A stretch of 8,769 nucleotides of DNA from Verrucomicrobia bacterium UBA1731 (GTDB lineage: Bacteria > Verrucomicrobiota > Kiritimatiellia > RFP12 > UBA1067): NCBI GenBank assembly GCA_002317575.1, contig DCIH01000015.1, positions 10,103 through 18,871 of the forward strand. Reading direction: 5' to 3'. The notes under the pieces are model-generated. The model did no database searches and was not told the DNA's origin. It saw only the letters and a list, made by a program, of their open reading frames with translations. Position numbers and translations under genes: made by a program. The first letter of the stretch is position 1. Every line of letters begins with the position of its first letter. Of this stretch, positions 7,354-8,769 are shown piece after piece.

Positions 7354-8370
7354 ATGAAAAATTCCATTCTCCTGCTGGGTCTTGCGCTGTGCGGCGCGGC
7401 TTTCGGTTCCATCTCCTACGCGCCGGACAAAAACGGTTCGCCGGTCGCCACGATCAAGAACGCGAGCGGCGAATGCCGCGTGGCGCTTCGTGGCGCCCAG
7501 GTGACGGCGTGCCATTTCGCGGGCGACGCCCATCCGCTGCTCTTCGTGCCGAAGGCCGGTTACGACAACCGTCCGATCGACGACAACTTCGTCCACGGCG
7601 GCGTGCCGCTTCTGTGGCCGTGGTTCGGTTCGAGCGGCGCGCCCGTGCCGCCGAAACCCACCTGGTGGCAGCGTCGCAAGATCGCCTGGGGCTGGATGGA
7701 TCCCATGCCGCACGAAGCGCCGTTCCACGCGACGGCGCGGCAGGGCCTTTTCACGGTCGCCGGCGAAAAGGACGGCCCGGACGCGACGACGCTCGTGCTG
7801 AAGCTCGTTCCCGATGCGTTGTCCCGAAAGTGGTTTCCGCACGACTTCGAACTTATCTATGAGATCACGCTCGCGCCGCATGCGCTCGCGCTTAAACTCG
7901 TCACGCGCAATCTGAACAAGGACGGCAAGGCGTTCGGCTACGGCGTCGGCTACCACCCCTATCTGCGCACGAGCAGCTGCTTCGGCGTGCATCTGGAGGG
8001 CTTCGACGGCGCCGTCTACGAGTCCTCGCGCGATCTGCCGCGCGATTTTGACGGCACAAACGTCTGGCGGGGCGATCTGCCGATCTGGCCCGGATGCGAC
8101 CTGTTCAAGATGCCGGGCGAGGGCAGCGCGATCACGCTCGTCGACCCTGCGTGGGCGCGTCGCATCACCGTCCGCACCACGGGCGGCAATGACGTCGTGA
8201 CGTGGATCCAGGACAAGTCGGTGAAGGACATCATCAACATCGACCGTTCCGAAATCAACGACTACGTGTGCATCGAGCCGGCGAATTTCTATCCCGAGCG
8301 CTGGCCGACGGTTCCCGCCGGCGGCGAACATGTGTTCCAGTCCGTCATCACGGTCGAGCCGGCGAAGTGA
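7354..8370 (+). CDS. Secreted mutarotase, D-hexose-6-phosphate 1-epimerase (YeaD-like) family
   Basis: A 338-residue protein with a signal peptide (K2, hydrophobic 4-17, likely cleavage after AFG at 16-18; the Cys at 13 is preceded by Leu and is not a lipobox). The mature part is a galactose-mutarotase-like beta-sandwich. HGGVPLLWPWFG (81-92) is the hallmark of the hexose-6-phosphate mutarotase branch. H125-A-T-A-R129 corresponds to the usual HGFAR site, H201 in GYHPYL is the second active-site His, and E308 in CIEPANF is the expected catalytic Glu. The family interconverts alpha and beta anomers of sugars. Cytoplasmic relatives act on hexose 6-phosphates, whereas this exported version more likely acts on free or oligomeric sugars or has another role. 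A Trp/Arg-rich stretch at about 100-114 replaces a normally shorter loop. No clear SD precedes ATG 7354; the 28-nt leader is A/C-rich. The stop overlaps the next gene's GTG. Confidence 0.88.
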   Translation: MKNSILLLGLALCGAAFGSISYAPDKNGSPVATIKNASGECRVALRGAQVTACHFAGDAHPLLFVPKAGYDNRPIDDNFVHGGVPLLWPWFGSSGAPVPPKPTWWQRRKIAWGWMDPMPHEAPFHATARQGLFTVAGEKDGPDATTLVLKLVPDALSRKWFPHDFELIYEITLAPHALALKLVTRNLNKDGKAFGYGVGYHPYLRTSSCFGVHLEGFDGAVYESSRDLPRDFDGTNVWRGDLPIWPGCDLFKMPGEGSAITLVDPAWARRITVRTTGGNDVVTWIQDKSVKDIINIDRSEINDYVCIEPANFYPERWPTVPAGGEHVFQSVITVEPAK

Positions 8371-8769
8371 CGGAAGACGACCAGATCCTGTCTTTCACGA
8401 TTCCGGAAAGCGGCGTCGACCGTCTTGACGCTTGGCTCGCGGATCAAATGCCCGATTTTTCGCGCGCCCGCATCCAGGGTCTCGTAAAAGCGGGGCGCGT
8501 CTCGCTCAACGGCGCCGTGATTTCCAAGGCCGCGCCCACGACGCGTCCCGGCGACGTGGTCGAGCTCGCCGTTCCGCCGCCCGTTCCGGCCGATCCGGAG
8601 CCCGAGGACATTCCCCTCGACGTCCTGTTCGAGGACGACGACCTCATTGCCCTGAACAAGCCCGCCGGTCTTGTGGTGCACCCCGCGCCCGGTCATCTCA
8701 CGGGAACGCTCGTGAACGCGCTTCTGCACCACTGCCCCGATCTGTCCGGCATCGGCGGCGTGGCGCGTC
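8367..8769 (+). CDS. rluD: RluD-like 23S rRNA pseudouridine synthase, N-terminal part (3' end outside window)
   Basis: The frame is open from GTG 8367 to the end of the window (134 codons) and continues beyond it. GTG overlaps the mutarotase stop in the sequence GTGA, a common coupling arrangement. The next in-frame ATG (about codon 28) would cut into the S4 domain, so GTG is preferred. Residues about 12-75 form an S4 RNA-binding domain (VDRLDAWLADQ, RARIQGLVKAGRVSLNG, PGDVVELAVP). The catalytic domain then begins with LFEDDDLIALNKPAGLVVHP, including N97-K98-P99, and ends with DLSGIGGVAR. In RluD this segment is followed directly by the HRLD motif with the catalytic Asp, which lies just outside the window. 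RluD isomerises uridines in helix 69 of 23S rRNA. Other RluA-family members such as RluC are possible, but the HPAPGH and SGIGGV blocks favour RluD. Confidence 0.88.
   Translation, partial: MTEDDQILSFTIPESGVDRLDAWLADQMPDFSRARIQGLVKAGRVSLNGAVISKAAPTTRPGDVVELAVPPPVPADPEPEDIPLDVLFEDDDLIALNKPAGLVVHPAPGHLTGTLVNALLHHCPDLSGIGGVAR

Noticed and set aside
5919..7412. 497-codon - strand open frame across the rsmB/ABC ATPase region
   Set aside because: It is antisense to two confidently identified genes and its product is Arg/His-rich without any domain. It is a composition shadow.
7228..8331. 367-codon - strand open frame opposite the mutarotase gene
   Set aside because: It is antisense to a gene with intact catalytic motifs, spans a gene boundary and shows no recognisable protein features.

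Overview
The window is GC-rich, fully protein-coding on the + strand, and holds seven genes (first and last truncated) in a tight head-to-tail array. Gaps between genes are 19, 107, 1, 1 and 28 nt, followed by a 4-nt overlap. No gene-free stretch exceeds 107 nt, and I see no tRNA, rRNA, CRISPR array, insertion sequence or phage gene. The mix of large exported glycoside-hydrolase-like proteins, SGNH esterases, lipoprotein sugar isomerases and CUT1-type ATPases suggests a carbohydrate-degrading Gram-negative bacterium. My best guess is the PVC superphylum (Lentisphaerae, Kiritimatiellae or Verrucomicrobia), but this is inferred from gene style and not from any phylogenetic marker.

Layout: (1) 1-363, the C-terminal end of an SGNH/GDSL-type hydrolase. 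(2) 383-4096, a very large exported or lipoprotein GH123/DUF4091-like protein with an added helical-repeat region and a CBM9/DOMON-like module. (3) 4104-4157, a GC-rich nested inverted repeat in the only sizeable intergenic gap. (4) 4204-5124, a xylose-isomerase-like TIM-barrel sugar isomerase/epimerase carried on a lipoprotein signal. (5) 5126-6307, a 16S rRNA m5C methyltransferase (RsmB type). (6) 6309-7325, a MalK/UgpC-like sugar ABC transporter ATPase starting at GTG with an unusually compact C-terminal domain. (7) 7354-8370, a secreted mutarotase of the hexose-6-phosphate 1-epimerase (YeaD) family. (8) 8367 to the window end, the N-terminal part of an RluD-like pseudouridine synthase, starting at a GTG that overlaps the preceding stop.

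Taken together, four of the seven genes (esterase, glycosidase-like protein, lipoprotein isomerase, secreted mutarotase) look like parts of an extracytoplasmic glycan- or sugar-processing set, and the ABC ATPase could energise uptake of the products. Two rRNA-modification genes are interleaved with them at translational-coupling distances. Nothing here is a clear-cut new defence or mobile system. The most unusual points are the multidomain GH123-like protein, two sugar-interconverting enzyme families apparently moved outside the cytoplasm, the shortened ATPase regulatory domain, and the palindromic intergenic element.
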